A stretch of DNA of 64,000 nucleotides from the NCBI GenBank assembly GCA_019420905.1, contig JAHZGH010000001.1, positions 124,001-188,000 of the forward strand. Reading direction: 5' to 3'. Made by a program: the position numbers and the translations under genes. The notes below the pieces were generated by a model that had not been told where the DNA came from, did not search any database, and worked only from the letters and a program-made list of their open reading frames with translations. Source of the stretch: Succinivibrionaceae bacterium. Lineage in GTDB: Bacteria > Pseudomonadota > Gammaproteobacteria > Enterobacterales > Succinivibrionaceae. Positions within the stretch are counted from its first letter, which is position 1, and the number at the start of each line of letters is the position of its first letter. This document shows positions 24,129 to 34,001 of this stretch, in pieces.

Positions 24129-25853
24129 ATGGAACAGTTAAATGGAGCGGCGCAGGTAGTAAGATGCTTAGAGGATCTTGGCGTCACCGAGATCTTTGGC
24201 TATCCTGGAGCTGCCGTAACCGATATTTATGATGAGCTCTATGACTCAAAGAAGATTCATCACACCTTAACTCGTCATGAGCAGGGTGCGGTGCATATGG
24301 CTGATGGTTATGCAAGATCTACAGGTAAAGTAGGTGTAGCATTAGTAACCTCAGGCCCTGGTGCTACTAATACAGTAACAGCCTTAGCTACAGCTTATGG
24401 CGATTCAATTCCATTAGTATTAATTACAGGTCAGGTTAAGACTTCTTTAATTGGCACAGATGCCTTCCAGGAAGTTGATACTATGGGTGTGACTCGCCCT
24501 GTAGTTAAATACAGCTTCTTATGTAAAAAACCTGAAGACATTGTAGTAAATCTACGCAAGGCCTTTTATATTGCTTCTACGGGACGTAAAGGACCTGTAG
24601 TTGTCGATATTCCTAAAGATTGTCAGAATCGTCGTTATCTTTTTGATTATTCAAGCGATAGCGAGGTACATTTAAGATCTTATAACCCTACGATTTTCGG
24701 ACATAAGGGGCAGGTTAAACGTGCTGCAAATTTAATTGCTAATGCCAAGAAGCCAGTAATGTTAATTGGCGGAGGCGTTATTCAAGGAGAAGCATGCGAA
24801 GAGGTCTTAAAGTTTGCTCATAGATTATCACTGCCAGTATGCTCAACATTAATGGGCATTTCAGGATTCCCGGCAAGTGATCCTCTATGGCTAGGCATGC
24901 TTGGTATGCATGGCCTGTATGAGGCTAATGAAACGATGCATAATTCGGATGTTATTTTTGCTGTTGGTGCGCGCTTTGCTGATCGTGCTACTAATAATGT
25001 AGAAAAATTCTGTCCGAATGCTACAGTAATTCATATTGATGTTGATCCTGCTTCAATCTCAAAAACCGTACAGGCGGATATTCCGATTGTAGGCGATTCT
25101 AAGACTGTGATGCATCAAATCAATGAAGCTTTAGATGAAATAGAGATTGGACCTAAAAGCCGTTTGGACCCGTGGTGGGCTCAGATTAATGAATTTAAGC
25201 TTAAAAATTGCTTAAAGTATAAGAAGTATGACGGTATTATCAGACCACAGGAGGCCATTGAGGTTATCAGTCGCTTAAGCAAGCAATATAATCCGTATGT
25301 TACCACTGATGTAGGACAGCATCAGATGTTTACAGCTCAGTACTTTAAGTTTGATTCTCCGCGTCATTTCCTGACGTCAGGAGGCTTAGGTACCATGGGC
25401 TTTGGTTTCCCGGCAGCTATCGGCGCACAATTAGCTATGCCTGAGGCTACAGTTATGTGCATCACAGGCGACGGCAGCTTCCAGATGAATATGCAGGAGC
25501 TGGCAGTATGCCGCAAGCTTAAGCTGCCGCTTAAAGTATTCATTTTGGATAACAGTGTATTAGGCATGGTAAGGCAATTCCAGACTGTTTTCTATCATAG
25601 TCGCTACAGTGCCACCATTTTAGACGGAAATCCTGATTTTCTGACTATTGCCAAGGCTTACGGCTTTAAAGGCTACCGCATTTCTGAGGAGTCAAAGCTT
25701 GAGGAAACTATAGCTGAGGTCCTGTCATTAAAGGATGAGTTTGTGTTAGTAGATATCATTACTGATACTAATACTAAGGTTATGCCGTGGCAAAGAGCTG
25801 ATGGCTCCATGATTGACATGATGTTAAATGATGAGCAAAAGGAGGAAATATAA
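24129..25853 (+). CDS. Acetolactate synthase large subunit, second copy
   Basis: Second ThDP-dependent acetohydroxyacid synthase catalytic subunit, 574 residues. It shows RHEQGAVHMADGYAR with the catalytic Glu and GDGSFQMNMQEL for ThDP/Mg binding. The sequence differs from the first copy throughout (for example ELYDSKKIHHTLTRHEQG against ALLQSKKIHHVLGRHEQG). It abuts its small subunit. Two isozymes with different feedback behaviour would parallel the IlvBN/IlvIH situation in enterobacteria. Confidence 0.93.
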   Translation: MEQLNGAAQVVRCLEDLGVTEIFGYPGAAVTDIYDELYDSKKIHHTLTRHEQGAVHMADGYARSTGKVGVALVTSGPGATNTVTALATAYGDSIPLVLITGQVKTSLIGTDAFQEVDTMGVTRPVVKYSFLCKKPEDIVVNLRKAFYIASTGRKGPVVVDIPKDCQNRRYLFDYSSDSEVHLRSYNPTIFGHKGQVKRAANLIANAKKPVMLIGGGVIQGEACEEVLKFAHRLSLPVCSTLMGISGFPASDPLWLGMLGMHGLYEANETMHNSDVIFAVGARFADRATNNVEKFCPNATVIHIDVDPASISKTVQADIPIVGDSKTVMHQINEALDEIEIGPKSRLDPWWAQINEFKLKNCLKYKKYDGIIRPQEAIEVISRLSKQYNPYVTTDVGQHQMFTAQYFKFDSPRHFLTSGGLGTMGFGFPAAIGAQLAMPEATVMCITGDGSFQMNMQELAVCRKLKLPLKVFILDNSVLGMVRQFQTVFYHSRYSATILDGNPDFLTIAKAYGFKGYRISEESKLEETIAEVLSLKDEFVLVDIITDTNTKVMPWQRADGSMIDMMLNDEQKEEI

Positions 25854-26357
25854 ATGCGCCACATAATTTCCATTTTGATTGAGAATGAAGCTGGAGCTTT
25901 ATCTCGTGTGGTGGGTTTGTTTTCTCAGCGCGGTTATAATATTGAAAGCTTAACTGTAGCTCCAACTGATGATAAAACTTTATCTCGTTGTACTATTTTA
26001 ACTGAGGGATCATCAGATGAGGCTGAGCAGATCACCAAGCAATTGCATAAATTAGTTTGTGTTTTGCGAGTTTCTGCCTTAAATGAAGAAGCGGAAGGCG
26101 GATTAGAGCGCGAGATGCTTTTAGTTAAGATCAATACTCCAAATCGAAATATTCGTGAAGAGGTTAAAACTTTAGCAGAAATTTTTAATGCCAAGATTAT
26201 TGATGTCAATGCGGAAATCTTTACTATTGAGTATGTTGGTTCCTCATCAGATGCTGATAATATGTTGTACACCTTAAAGAAGCTTACCGATATTGTTGAG
26301 GTTGTGCGTTCTGGTGTTTTAGGCATTGCTAAAGGCAGCCACTGCATGCGCTGCTAA
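25854..26357 (+). CDS. Acetolactate synthase small (regulatory) subunit, second copy
   Basis: 167-residue regulatory subunit with an N-terminal ACT domain (MRHIISILIENEAGALSRVVGLFSQRGYNIE) and a C-terminal ALS domain. It starts on the base after the large-subunit stop, with GGAGG overlapping the end of that gene. Its 3' end overlaps the convergent rmuC gene by 4 nt. Confidence 0.92.
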   Translation: MRHIISILIENEAGALSRVVGLFSQRGYNIESLTVAPTDDKTLSRCTILTEGSSDEAEQITKQLHKLVCVLRVSALNEEAEGGLEREMLLVKINTPNRNIREEVKTLAEIFNAKIIDVNAEIFTIEYVGSSSDADNMLYTLKKLTDIVEVVRSGVLGIAKGSHCMRC

Positions 26358-27775
26358 GCTTCCTTAATTTCTAAGCCCTCTTGAGCTAAAACCTGGGGGG
26401 CTTTTACAGCAAAGTTTTGTAATTGTCCTTCTAAATTTCCTTTTCCTCCGCGCAGGCGATTATTTAAGAGCTCGATACTAGAATTTAGAGAGGATTCTTT
26501 TTTCTGTACATCCTCAAGAGCATTCAGCACTTGTGAAAATTTAGCATAGATCTGTTGCGCCTCTGAAGCTAAGGCACGAATACGTTCATTTTGCTTAGAT
26601 AAGACCCATAAATTGGCGACAACTCTTAAAGCCGGCAGTAAGCTTGAGGGCGAGACTAAATATATATTGCTTTGAGAGGCCTCATCATACAAAGATGAAT
26701 CTTTGTTAATAGCTAATGAAAGCGCGCCATCAATAGGAACAAACATGAAAACAAATGATGGGGAGTTGAGGCTTTTATAATTGCTGTAATCACGCTTTTT
26801 TAGTCCGTTTATATGATTTTTCAGTGATGAAATATGTGCTTTTAGGGCGCTTTCTTTTTCATCTTTATCAGAGGCATTTACGAAGCTTGTATAAGCTGTA
26901 AGAGAGCATTTTGCATCAATAATTAAGCAATGATTCTGAGGAAGCCTGATGATTGCATCAGGACGCCCAGTTTCATTTTGATAGCGAACACCTGCAACTT
27001 CCCGTTCATATTCTATTCCTAAGGTTAAGCCTGAATTTTCTAAGACTCGTTCTAATTGCAGTTCCCCCCACATTCCTTGAGATTTTCCGCCAGAGCTTAG
27101 GGCTAGACTTAGATCTAAAGCCTGCTTTGATAAGACATTTTGGCTTTCCTGCATTTTTTTTAATTCAGTAAGCAGAGAGCCTGATTGACTGGCACTTTGA
27201 TTTTGGCTTTGAGTTAAAAATCTTCTGAATATTTCAAGCTCTTCTTTTAAAGGGGCAACATTTTTTTGGAAGTTGAGACGCTCCTGATTGCTAAGCTCAG
27301 TAGCTGTGGCTTTGAGCATCTGCTGCCCTAAGATAGTAAGTCTGTTTTTAAGTTCTTCATCACGTTCTTGTGATTTAAGCCTATCGTCCTCGCGCATTTG
27401 TTTTTCGGCGTCTAAAGCTGCGCCTGCAGCTGACATTGCTTCTCGCAAATCAGAAGCTTCTGTACTCAATTCATCAAGTTTATTCTGAAGTTTTTTATTA
27501 TTTTCTAATATAATATTGCGCTCTCCGCTTAAAGAGGCATAGTTTTCTCGTAAAGAGGCATGTTCCTGTCTTAAATGTTCAAAGTTATTTTCATATTTAT
27601 TTAGGTTTTGCTTTAATGCTAATATTTCTTGTTCTTTTTGCATTAAAGCTTGCTTTAAAAGCTGAGGTTCTTGTTTACCATGAAAGAGACTGTAGCAAAG
27701 ATAAATAATTATGCCAGTCATAATAAGCAAAGCTACAAGTAAAATAAGGTCGAGAGTAGATAATTGCAGATTCAT
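26354..27775 (-). CDS. rmuC: DNA recombination protein RmuC
   Basis: RmuC-family protein that limits inversion at short inverted repeats, with a predicted endonuclease-like core. The 473-residue protein has one N-terminal membrane helix (about 9-30), a long coiled coil (about 45-150) rich in Glu/Lys/Gln, then the RmuC domain containing WGELQLERVLENSGL and LIIDAKCSLTAYTSF. It is convergent with the acetolactate synthase genes. Confidence 0.92.
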   Translation of the reverse strand: MNLQLSTLDLILLVALLIMTGIIIYLCYSLFHGKQEPQLLKQALMQKEQEILALKQNLNKYENNFEHLRQEHASLRENYASLSGERNIILENNKKLQNKLDELSTEASDLREAMSAAGAALDAEKQMREDDRLKSQERDEELKNRLTILGQQMLKATATELSNQERLNFQKNVAPLKEELEIFRRFLTQSQNQSASQSGSLLTELKKMQESQNVLSKQALDLSLALSSGGKSQGMWGELQLERVLENSGLTLGIEYEREVAGVRYQNETGRPDAIIRLPQNHCLIIDAKCSLTAYTSFVNASDKDEKESALKAHISSLKNHINGLKKRDYSNYKSLNSPSFVFMFVPIDGALSLAINKDSSLYDEASQSNIYLVSPSSLLPALRVVANLWVLSKQNERIRALASEAQQIYAKFSQVLNALEDVQKKESSLNSSIELLNNRLRGGKGNLEGQLQNFAVKAPQVLAQEGLEIKEA

Positions 27776-27851
27776 GGTATTTTTTTACTCGAAAAATTGT
27801 AGTTTTATAAAATCTTTTAAGATTACGGCAATATTTTTAACATAAAAAAGA

Positions 27852-27876
27852 AAAGCCCTAGGCTGGCTAGGGCTTT
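27852..27876 (-). terminator. Terminator after ilvD
   Basis: AAAGCCCTAG (27852-27861), 5-nt loop, CTAGGGCTTT (27867-27876). On the minus strand it is followed by TTCTTTTTT. It lies 13 bp beyond the ilvD stop. Confidence 0.9.
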
Positions 27877-27889
27877 GTGGAGAAGCATA

Positions 27890-29575
27890 TTAATCGCGGG
27901 TTTTTATTACAGCGCCTTCGCTTGCACTAGCGCAGCTGTGGCGGTAATGATAAAGATAACCCTCAGCCTTATTAGTGTGATCTTCAGCTCCTTCCTTACG
28001 ACGAGCTTCGAAATCCACATCGGCCTCGATAACGCCAGTATCAACATTGACGTGAATAACATCGCCGTCACGTAAATATTTAATAGGGCCATCATCATAT
28101 GCTTCAGGACAGATGTGACCAACAAAGCAGCCGTTATTAGATCCAGAGAATCGACCATCAGTGATAACGCATACTTTAGATCCTAATTTCATGCCTACTA
28201 GCAGCTTCATAGCTTTGTATTGCTCAGGCATGCCAGGACCTCCGCGAGGTCCTGCGTTGCGAATAACAACCACATCTCCCTCATGAACCTTTAAGGCACG
28301 AATGCCATCTAAGGCATCTTGCTCATTTTCAAAGATTACGGCATGTCCTGTAAAGTCATGAGCTTCCTCAGGAATAGCAGATGGTTTAGTTACTGCGCCG
28401 TTAGGGGCTAAATTTCCGTGTAAAATGGCAATGCCGCTGCAATTGTGTACAGGTCTGTCTAAAGATCTAATGCAGTCTTTATTGCGGTTTTCTGCATATT
28501 TATCTAAGTTTTGAGCTAAAGTTTCGCCTGTTACGGTTATTCCTGTAGTATCTAAACGAGAACGAATTTCCTGCATAATGGCAGGAACGCCGCCTGCTTC
28601 AAAGAAGTCTAGAAGTACGTATTTGCCGGCAGGGATCATGGCAACTAAGTGAGGAACTTCTGAGGCTATCTTTCCGAAATCCTCAAGAGTAAAGTCTACA
28701 TGAGCCTCGTATGCAATAGCTAGCATATGCAATACGGCGTTGGTAGATCCTCCTATAGCAGAGTTAACACGGATAGCATTTTCTATGGAGGCTTTATTGA
28801 TGATGTCGCGAATTTTGATGTTTTTACGTACCAAATCAACAACAGCAGAACCCGAGGCAAAACCTGCCCGCATACGCATTGCATAAACGGCAGGTATAGC
28901 TGCAGTGCCGGGTAAGGCTAAGCCCATAGCTTCAGCTAGACAGCACATTGTATTAGCAGTACCTAACATGGCACAAGAACCGATGGTAGGAACAGCATTA
29001 TTTTCTAACCAGTCAAATTGCTTTTGAGTAATTTTGCCTGATTTTAAAGAACCTTCAGACTGTTGGATGATGGAATGATCGATATATTCGCCACCGTAAG
29101 GATTGCCTTCCTTCATACGACCTGGAAGGGCAGGGCCGCCGTTTACAAAAACAGTAGGTAAATTAACACGTAAAGCTCCTAATATAAGACCAGGAACGAT
29201 TTTATCGCAGGACCCCAAAATAACCAGGCCGTCTAAGCGGTGAGCTTGAACCATTACCTCTACGTCATTTGCGATAGTTTCACGTCCAGGAAGGATGTAT
29301 TTCATACCGTCATGGGCCATAGCAATGCCGTCACAGGCGCCAATAGATGCAAATTCAACGGGGGTTCCGCCGTTGGCAAATACGCCCTCTTTAACACGCT
29401 CGGCTAATTCTTTTAATATATTGTGGCCAGGGCAGATTTCATTGAAGGTATTTACGATGCCGATAAGCGGTTTTTTAAGCTCAGGATCAGTAAATCCGGA
29501 AGCCTTGTATAGAGCTCTAACATTAGCCCATTCAGGGCCGTTCATAATATCTTGACTGCGAAAAGTAAAATCCAT
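27890..29575 (-). CDS. ilvD: Dihydroxy-acid dehydratase
   Basis: Iron-sulphur dehydratase making 2-keto acids in the third common step of branched-chain amino acid synthesis. The three expected cluster cysteines lie in EICPGHN, GSCDKIVPG and GSCAMLGTANTM. The start at 29575 (MDFTFRSQDIM) has AGAGAA 5 nt upstream and matches the family; the open frame continues 13 codons further without a ribosome site. The length of 561 residues is that of the shorter IlvD class. With the two acetolactate synthases nearby it forms a partial branched-chain pathway cluster; ilvC is not in the window. Confidence 0.94.
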   Translation of the reverse strand: MDFTFRSQDIMNGPEWANVRALYKASGFTDPELKKPLIGIVNTFNEICPGHNILKELAERVKEGVFANGGTPVEFASIGACDGIAMAHDGMKYILPGRETIANDVEVMVQAHRLDGLVILGSCDKIVPGLILGALRVNLPTVFVNGGPALPGRMKEGNPYGGEYIDHSIIQQSEGSLKSGKITQKQFDWLENNAVPTIGSCAMLGTANTMCCLAEAMGLALPGTAAIPAVYAMRMRAGFASGSAVVDLVRKNIKIRDIINKASIENAIRVNSAIGGSTNAVLHMLAIAYEAHVDFTLEDFGKIASEVPHLVAMIPAGKYVLLDFFEAGGVPAIMQEIRSRLDTTGITVTGETLAQNLDKYAENRNKDCIRSLDRPVHNCSGIAILHGNLAPNGAVTKPSAIPEEAHDFTGHAVIFENEQDALDGIRALKVHEGDVVVIRNAGPRGGPGMPEQYKAMKLLVGMKLGSKVCVITDGRFSGSNNGCFVGHICPEAYDDGPIKYLRDGDVIHVNVDTGVIEADVDFEARRKEGAEDHTNKAEGYLYHYRHSCASASEGAVIKTRD

Positions 29576-29753
29576 AGTGTTCTCTAAAGCATATGATGAA
29601 TGAAAGATCTGCATAGATCATTTATTATTTTAGGTACGATTATATATAAAAATTTAGTATGGTAGAGACCTAAAATTATATCCGTGTCCGCAGTCACAAA
29701 CATAATAAATATTTGATTTTAACTATGGATTTTTTTATTTTTTTAGTAATGAA

Positions 29754-29777
29754 TAAGGGCCCCGTAAGGAGCCCTTA
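29754..29777 (-). terminator. Hairpin after the YeiH-type exporter gene
   Basis: TAAGGGC (29754-29760) pairs with GCCCTTA (29771-29777) around an inner CC/GG pair. It lies next to the stop codon of the minus-strand gene; the T tract on that strand is poor, so strength is uncertain. Confidence 0.55.
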
Positions 29778-29780
29778 ATT

Positions 29781-30866
29781 TTAAGAGAAGAGAGAGACTG
29801 ACAAATTAGTGAGGAAGTAGCCGCCGATTAAAAGCCAGACAAAAAGCAAAGCTGCTAAAATAAAAGGCTTTGCGCCAGCTTTTTTGAATTTGTCTAAAGA
29901 GGTTTCTACGCCTAAAGCTGTCATTGCCATAGTCAATAAGAAAGTATCGATATATTCAATTGCGCCATTTAAAGGAATATCTTTTACTGTTTGAACATCA
30001 AAAGCAGAGCTTAGCAGAGTATTGATGATAATGACAATTAAGAAGTAAAAAGCAAAATAAGGAATAGTGATATGAGTTTTACGTCCGTCATTTACATTTA
30101 TTTCCTGACGCTTCTTCTTAATATAATTTATACACAGAGCCATGATGATAAGTACTGGAGCTAAAAGCATGACTCTTATCATCTTAGTAATGGTAGCTGT
30201 GGCGGCAATGCCTAAGGTATCTGTAGGATCCATGGCGTTACCGGCTCCGGCAACATGGGCAACCTCATGTAAGGTAGCGCCGGTATAAATAGCAAAGGCT
30301 GTATCCGACATGCCGTCAAATAAGCCAGATCTATACATAATCGGGTAGAGGAACATAGCAATGGTACCGAAGATGACTACAGTTGAAACAGCAATTGCTG
30401 TTTTGTAGCTTTCGCATTTAACCACGCCTTCTGCGCCTAATACAGCTGCAGCTCCGCAGATAGAGCTTCCTGTTGCTGTCATTAAAGCTGTTTGTGAATC
30501 CATTCTTAAGACTTTACCTAGGATTATGCCTAGGATCAAAGTACCGCCAACAATACAGACATCGGTAAATACTGCCATCATGCCTACAGCATAGACATCA
30601 TTTAAAGTTAAGCGGAAGCCGTAAAGAATAATACCTAATCTTAAAATTTGCTTAGTAGAAAATTTTATTCCAGGAAGCCATGCCTCAGGCAATTTTTTAT
30701 AGAGAGTGTTGGCATATACCATGCCTAAAATAATACCCACAATTAATGGGGAGAGAGATAAACTTTTTATAAGAGGGAGACCTGCAATATAGAAAGCTGC
30801 CAGCGCAAATAAAGCGATAAATAAAAGACCGTGGAAGGTATCAGCTCGTTGTCCTTTTTCAAACAT
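29781..30866 (-). CDS. YeiH/UPF0324-family putative sulfate exporter
   Basis: Integral membrane protein of 361 residues with about 9-10 hydrophobic helices, matching the PSE/YeiH family (GIILGMVYAN near the start and ATGSSICGAAAVLGAEGVV in the middle). The family is annotated as putative sulfate exporters on thin evidence. The start at 30866 (MFEKGQRADTF) is preferred because GAGGT lies just upstream; the frame is open to 30932. A LysR regulator is immediately upstream on the same strand, recalling E. coli yeiE beside yeiH. Confidence 0.85.
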   Translation of the reverse strand: MFEKGQRADTFHGLLFIALFALAAFYIAGLPLIKSLSLSPLIVGIILGMVYANTLYKKLPEAWLPGIKFSTKQILRLGIILYGFRLTLNDVYAVGMMAVFTDVCIVGGTLILGIILGKVLRMDSQTALMTATGSSICGAAAVLGAEGVVKCESYKTAIAVSTVVIFGTIAMFLYPIMYRSGLFDGMSDTAFAIYTGATLHEVAHVAGAGNAMDPTDTLGIAATATITKMIRVMLLAPVLIIMALCINYIKKKRQEINVNDGRKTHITIPYFAFYFLIVIIINTLLSSAFDVQTVKDIPLNGAIEYIDTFLLTMAMTALGVETSLDKFKKAGAKPFILAALLFVWLLIGGYFLTNLSVSLFS

Positions 30867-30948
30867 ATTTTTTGACCTCAAATTAAAGTAGCTATACTTT
30901 AATTTAAAAAAAGCTTTTTGACTAATGGTCAATAATTATCTTTGATAA

Positions 30949-31836
30949 CTATAAGTTATGACAGAGGTAGTCTTTTACAAATTCTGTAAATTTATCTATG
31001 ATTTGCAAATGCTCTCCTTGAGCTTTAACAAAACAAAACTGCCGTTTGAAATTAACTTCTTTTAAGCTGACATCTTTAAGTTTTTTGAGTTCAAGCTCAT
31101 TCTTTACGGAAAACTTTGAGAGTATGCCTAAGCATTCGCTATGCATTAAAAAGCGTTTAATAGCCTCCGTACTACCTAAATGCATGCGTATATTGAGCTC
31201 TTGAAGTTTTAAATTATGTTGCTGTAACGTGGAGATGATTGCATCTAAGGTGCCAGAGCCTAATTCACGTAAAATTAATGGCATGTTTTTAAATTCTTTT
31301 AATGTAAGCGTCTGCAAGTTTAGATCAGAACTGACTAATATTAAGTCATCATTTAAAAAAGGTGTATAGCTTAAGGCTTTATTACGATTAACATTTTCGA
31401 CAAGACCGAGATCTATTTCTTCATTAATAAGAGCTCTTTCTATATTTTGCGAGTTATCGTTTAATACTGTAAGTTCAACTTCAGGATAAAATTTATTAAA
31501 TAAAGCTAAGATTTCAGGAAGTATGTATTGAGCAATTGTGGTACTAGCTCCTAAACGCAATTTTCCTGAATAAATTTGATTATAAGCATGCATAGCGTAG
31601 GATAGTTCATTGTAAAGAGAGAGAATTTTTTTACTTTTTTCAAGGAAAGTTAAGCCTGCAGCCGTAAGTTTGATATTGTGTCCATTACGTTCAAAAAGTT
31701 TTACCTGATACTGTGATTCAAGATTGGCAATATGTTTTGTAACAGCTGGCTGGCTTAAACATAATAGGGAGGCTGCTTTAGTAAAGCTTAAATGAGTTGC
31801 TACAGTATAAAAAACTTTAAGTCTTGTATCTTCCAC
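30949..31836 (-). CDS. LysR-family transcriptional regulator (YeiE/CysB-like)
   Basis: 295-residue regulator with an N-terminal winged helix-turn-helix (FTKAASLLCLSQPAVTKHIANLE, about residues 18-40) and a C-terminal periplasmic-binding-like effector domain. It lies 82 bp ahead of the yeiH-like exporter on the same strand and probably controls it. In E. coli the yeiH neighbour is YeiE, a LysR regulator linked to sulphite, so sulphur oxyanion response is a reasonable guess. Confidence 0.88.
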   Translation of the reverse strand: MEDTRLKVFYTVATHLSFTKAASLLCLSQPAVTKHIANLESQYQVKLFERNGHNIKLTAAGLTFLEKSKKILSLYNELSYAMHAYNQIYSGKLRLGASTTIAQYILPEILALFNKFYPEVELTVLNDNSQNIERALINEEIDLGLVENVNRNKALSYTPFLNDDLILVSSDLNLQTLTLKEFKNMPLILRELGSGTLDAIISTLQQHNLKLQELNIRMHLGSTEAIKRFLMHSECLGILSKFSVKNELELKKLKDVSLKEVNFKRQFCFVKAQGEHLQIIDKFTEFVKDYLCHNL

Positions 31837-32063
31837 TATGCTTATCCTTAATTAGACAAAAGTCCTTTTAAGGCTATTTTAGCAAAAGTTTTGTTTTATT
31901 AATATTGGCTGCAATTTAGATTAAGTGCTAATTTTTCTTCAATATATATTTATATAAAACTACATATATTTATCATTAATATTTTTTATAGATATTTCAA
32001 AAATTATTTTATATGAATTTCTATTGAGTTTTAGCGGCAAAATGAAGAAATCAGTCATAAATA

Positions 32064-32091
32064 AAAAAAAGCTGGCCTGAGGCCAGCTTTT
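32064..32091 (-). terminator. Terminator of TRAP operon copy 1
   Basis: GCTGGCC (32071-32077), loop TGA, GGCCAGC (32081-32087), extended by A/T pairs, followed on the minus strand by eight T residues. A strong intrinsic terminator. It is also the left edge of the duplicated block. Confidence 0.95.
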
Positions 32092-32108
32092 GTATGGAGA
32101 TAATGCCT

Positions 32109-33389
32109 TTACTTCATTAAGTTCGGTAAGAACATGACGATATCCGGAATAAAGGTAATCATCATTAAGCATAAGAGCATTACAGCGATGAATGGCATAA
32201 TACCCTTCAATATAACTTCCATCGGAGAATCGGCAATACGTGAGGCCACAAAGAGGTTAATTCCAAGCGGCGGCGTAATAAAGCCGATTGCTAAGTTGGC
32301 CACCATGATTAAGCCAAAGTGGATCGGATCAACGCCAATTGATGCGGCAACAGGCATTAAGATCGGAGCTAAAATCAGGATAGCCGGGGTGGTATCCATA
32401 AAGCAGCCAACAATTAATAATAAGAGGTTGATGAGCAGAAGGATAATAATCTTGTTTGAGGAAATAGCCATTAAGCCATTTGCTACCATTGTCGGGATCT
32501 GCTCTAAGGTAATTACTTTAGAGAAAGCTGTTGCACAGCCTAAGATTACCATGGTGGTAGCTGTTGTTGAGCAAGATGTGCTGATGGCTTTAATGAATTT
32601 AGCTAAAGTTAATTCGCGATGGAGGAAGGCTCCGCAAACGAAAGCATATACAGCAGCAACAGCAGCAGCTTCAGTTGGAGTGAAGATACCAGCATAAATA
32701 CCGCCTAAGATGATGACAGGGTTAATTAATGCCCATTTAGCATCCCAAAGAGCATCTAAAGCAGCCTTTTTGGTGAAAGGATCTGCTGTGCCTGTAAAGC
32801 CGCGGCGCTTGCAGTGAATATAGCAGTAAATAATTAAAGCTGCACCAATTAATAAGCCAGGGAAGAAGCCGCCCATAAAGAGGGAGGTTACTGAGGCACC
32901 TGTGGAAACACCGAAGATAACCATCGGAATTGACGGCGGAATGATAACGCCGATAGAGCCTGCAGTTGCAACTAAGGCTAAAACGAACGGCTTGTCATAG
33001 CCTAACTTCAGCATGGTAGGAACAACCATGGTGCCGACAGCTGCTACGGTTGCTGGGCCTGAGCCTGAAACGGCTGCAAAGAACATGCAGACTAATACGG
33101 TAACGATGGCAATACCACCGGTAATGCGGCCGAAGAAAACGTTGCAGACATTTAAAATACGAGATGATACGCCGCCTGCACCCATCAAATCTCCAGAGAG
33201 AATGAAGAGCGGGATGGCTAAAATCGGGAAAGAGTCACAGCTTGTTACCAAAGCCTGCGGAATTGAGGCTAAGGATAAAGTTCCGCTGTAAATTAAAGCG
33301 CCCATTGTGGAGATACCTAAAGCGATACCCACTGGAACGTTGACAATTAATAAAATTGCCAATAAAACGAAAAGAATAATTGCTACCAT
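32109..33389 (-). CDS. dctM: TRAP transporter large permease DctM, copy 1
   Basis: Large membrane subunit (426 residues, about 12 hydrophobic segments) of a tripartite ATP-independent periplasmic transporter, the Na+- or H+-driven channel component. Family features include ILSGDLMGAGGVSSRI, GSGPATVAAVGTMV and FGLIMVANLAIGFITPPLGINLFV. It is the last gene of the dctP-dctQ-dctM operon, 14 nt after dctQ, with a terminator following. The product is identical to copy 2. Confidence 0.95.
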   Translation of the reverse strand: MVAIILFVLLAILLIVNVPVGIALGISTMGALIYSGTLSLASIPQALVTSCDSFPILAIPLFILSGDLMGAGGVSSRILNVCNVFFGRITGGIAIVTVLVCMFFAAVSGSGPATVAAVGTMVVPTMLKLGYDKPFVLALVATAGSIGVIIPPSIPMVIFGVSTGASVTSLFMGGFFPGLLIGAALIIYCYIHCKRRGFTGTADPFTKKAALDALWDAKWALINPVIILGGIYAGIFTPTEAAAVAAVYAFVCGAFLHRELTLAKFIKAISTSCSTTATTMVILGCATAFSKVITLEQIPTMVANGLMAISSNKIIILLLINLLLLIVGCFMDTTPAILILAPILMPVAASIGVDPIHFGLIMVANLAIGFITPPLGINLFVASRIADSPMEVILKGIMPFIAVMLLCLMMITFIPDIVMFLPNLMK

Positions 33390-33403
33390 TTTAAGACATT
33401 CTC

Positions 33404-33925
33404 CTAGCTAAGCTCATCAAGATCGATGTCGTTAGGATCTTTTTCCGGATCGTGTAAATGCTTGATGCGGAAAATGATGGTCTGTATTTCGCGAATTGCG
33501 GTTAAGAAGAAACCTACTAACGGAGCGCCATAAGGGATCCACATCGGGATCTGCATAGCCGGAGATAGCTGACCGAATTTAATTTGCTTCATCTCCAAGC
33601 CCCAAGCATAGTAAACGATAGCTATAGCAAAGCATAAGAAGATGATATCGCCTAAGATAACGACATATTTACGGATAGCCTTAGGGAATAAATAAAGACC
33701 AGCGTCGATCTTGATGTGACGCATAACTTTACAGCCGTAAGGAATGCCGAGATAAACAAGCCAGACGAACATGTAACGAGCAAGTTCCTCAGACCAAGAA
33801 AGGGAAGCGCCCATAACATAGCGGAAGAAGACCTGAACTCCTAAGACTACTGTTAAAATAGACATGAGGACAATACAGATCGACATCTCCAACTTTTCGT
33901 CGAGAAAAGTAAGGATTGATTTCAT
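33404..33925 (-). CDS. dctQ: TRAP transporter small permease DctQ, copy 1
   Basis: Small membrane subunit, 173 residues with four hydrophobic helices, that joins DctM in the TRAP transporter membrane complex. SLSWSEELARYMFVWLVYLG is the typical DctQ signature. It lies between dctP and dctM; a hairpin separates it from dctP. Confidence 0.94.
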   Translation of the reverse strand: MKSILTFLDEKLEMSICIVLMSILTVVLGVQVFFRYVMGASLSWSEELARYMFVWLVYLGIPYGCKVMRHIKIDAGLYLFPKAIRKYVVILGDIIFLCFAIAIVYYAWGLEMKQIKFGQLSPAMQIPMWIPYGAPLVGFFLTAIREIQTIIFRIKHLHDPEKDPNDIDLDELS

Positions 33926-33955
33926 TGAAATTTACCTTGTTTGGATTAGTGTGTA

Positions 33956-33975
33956 AAGGCGGCGAAAGCCGCCTT
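33956..33975 (-). terminator. Intra-operon hairpin between dctP and dctQ, copy 1
   Basis: AAGGCGGC, GAAA loop (plus sense), GCCGCCTT. No T tract follows on the minus strand. Such hairpins often stabilise the upstream binding-protein message or cause partial termination, giving more DctP than membrane subunits. Also present in copy 2. Confidence 0.65.
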
Positions 33976-34001
33976 AATTATTGATGTGTGAAAATTTAGA
34001 A

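Noticed and set aside
25934..26347. 137-codon minus-strand frame opposite the second acetolactate synthase small subunit
   Set aside because: Antisense of a well-supported gene, with no start signal and a low-complexity composition.
31960..32172. Minus-strand 70-codon frame at the end of the dctM gene
   Set aside because: It crosses the dctM 3' end and the terminator hairpin in another frame; no ribosome site or family resemblance.
32134..32697. 187-codon plus-strand frame opposite dctM (also at 35826-36389)
   Set aside because: Antisense shadow of dctM; appearing twice only reflects the operon duplication.
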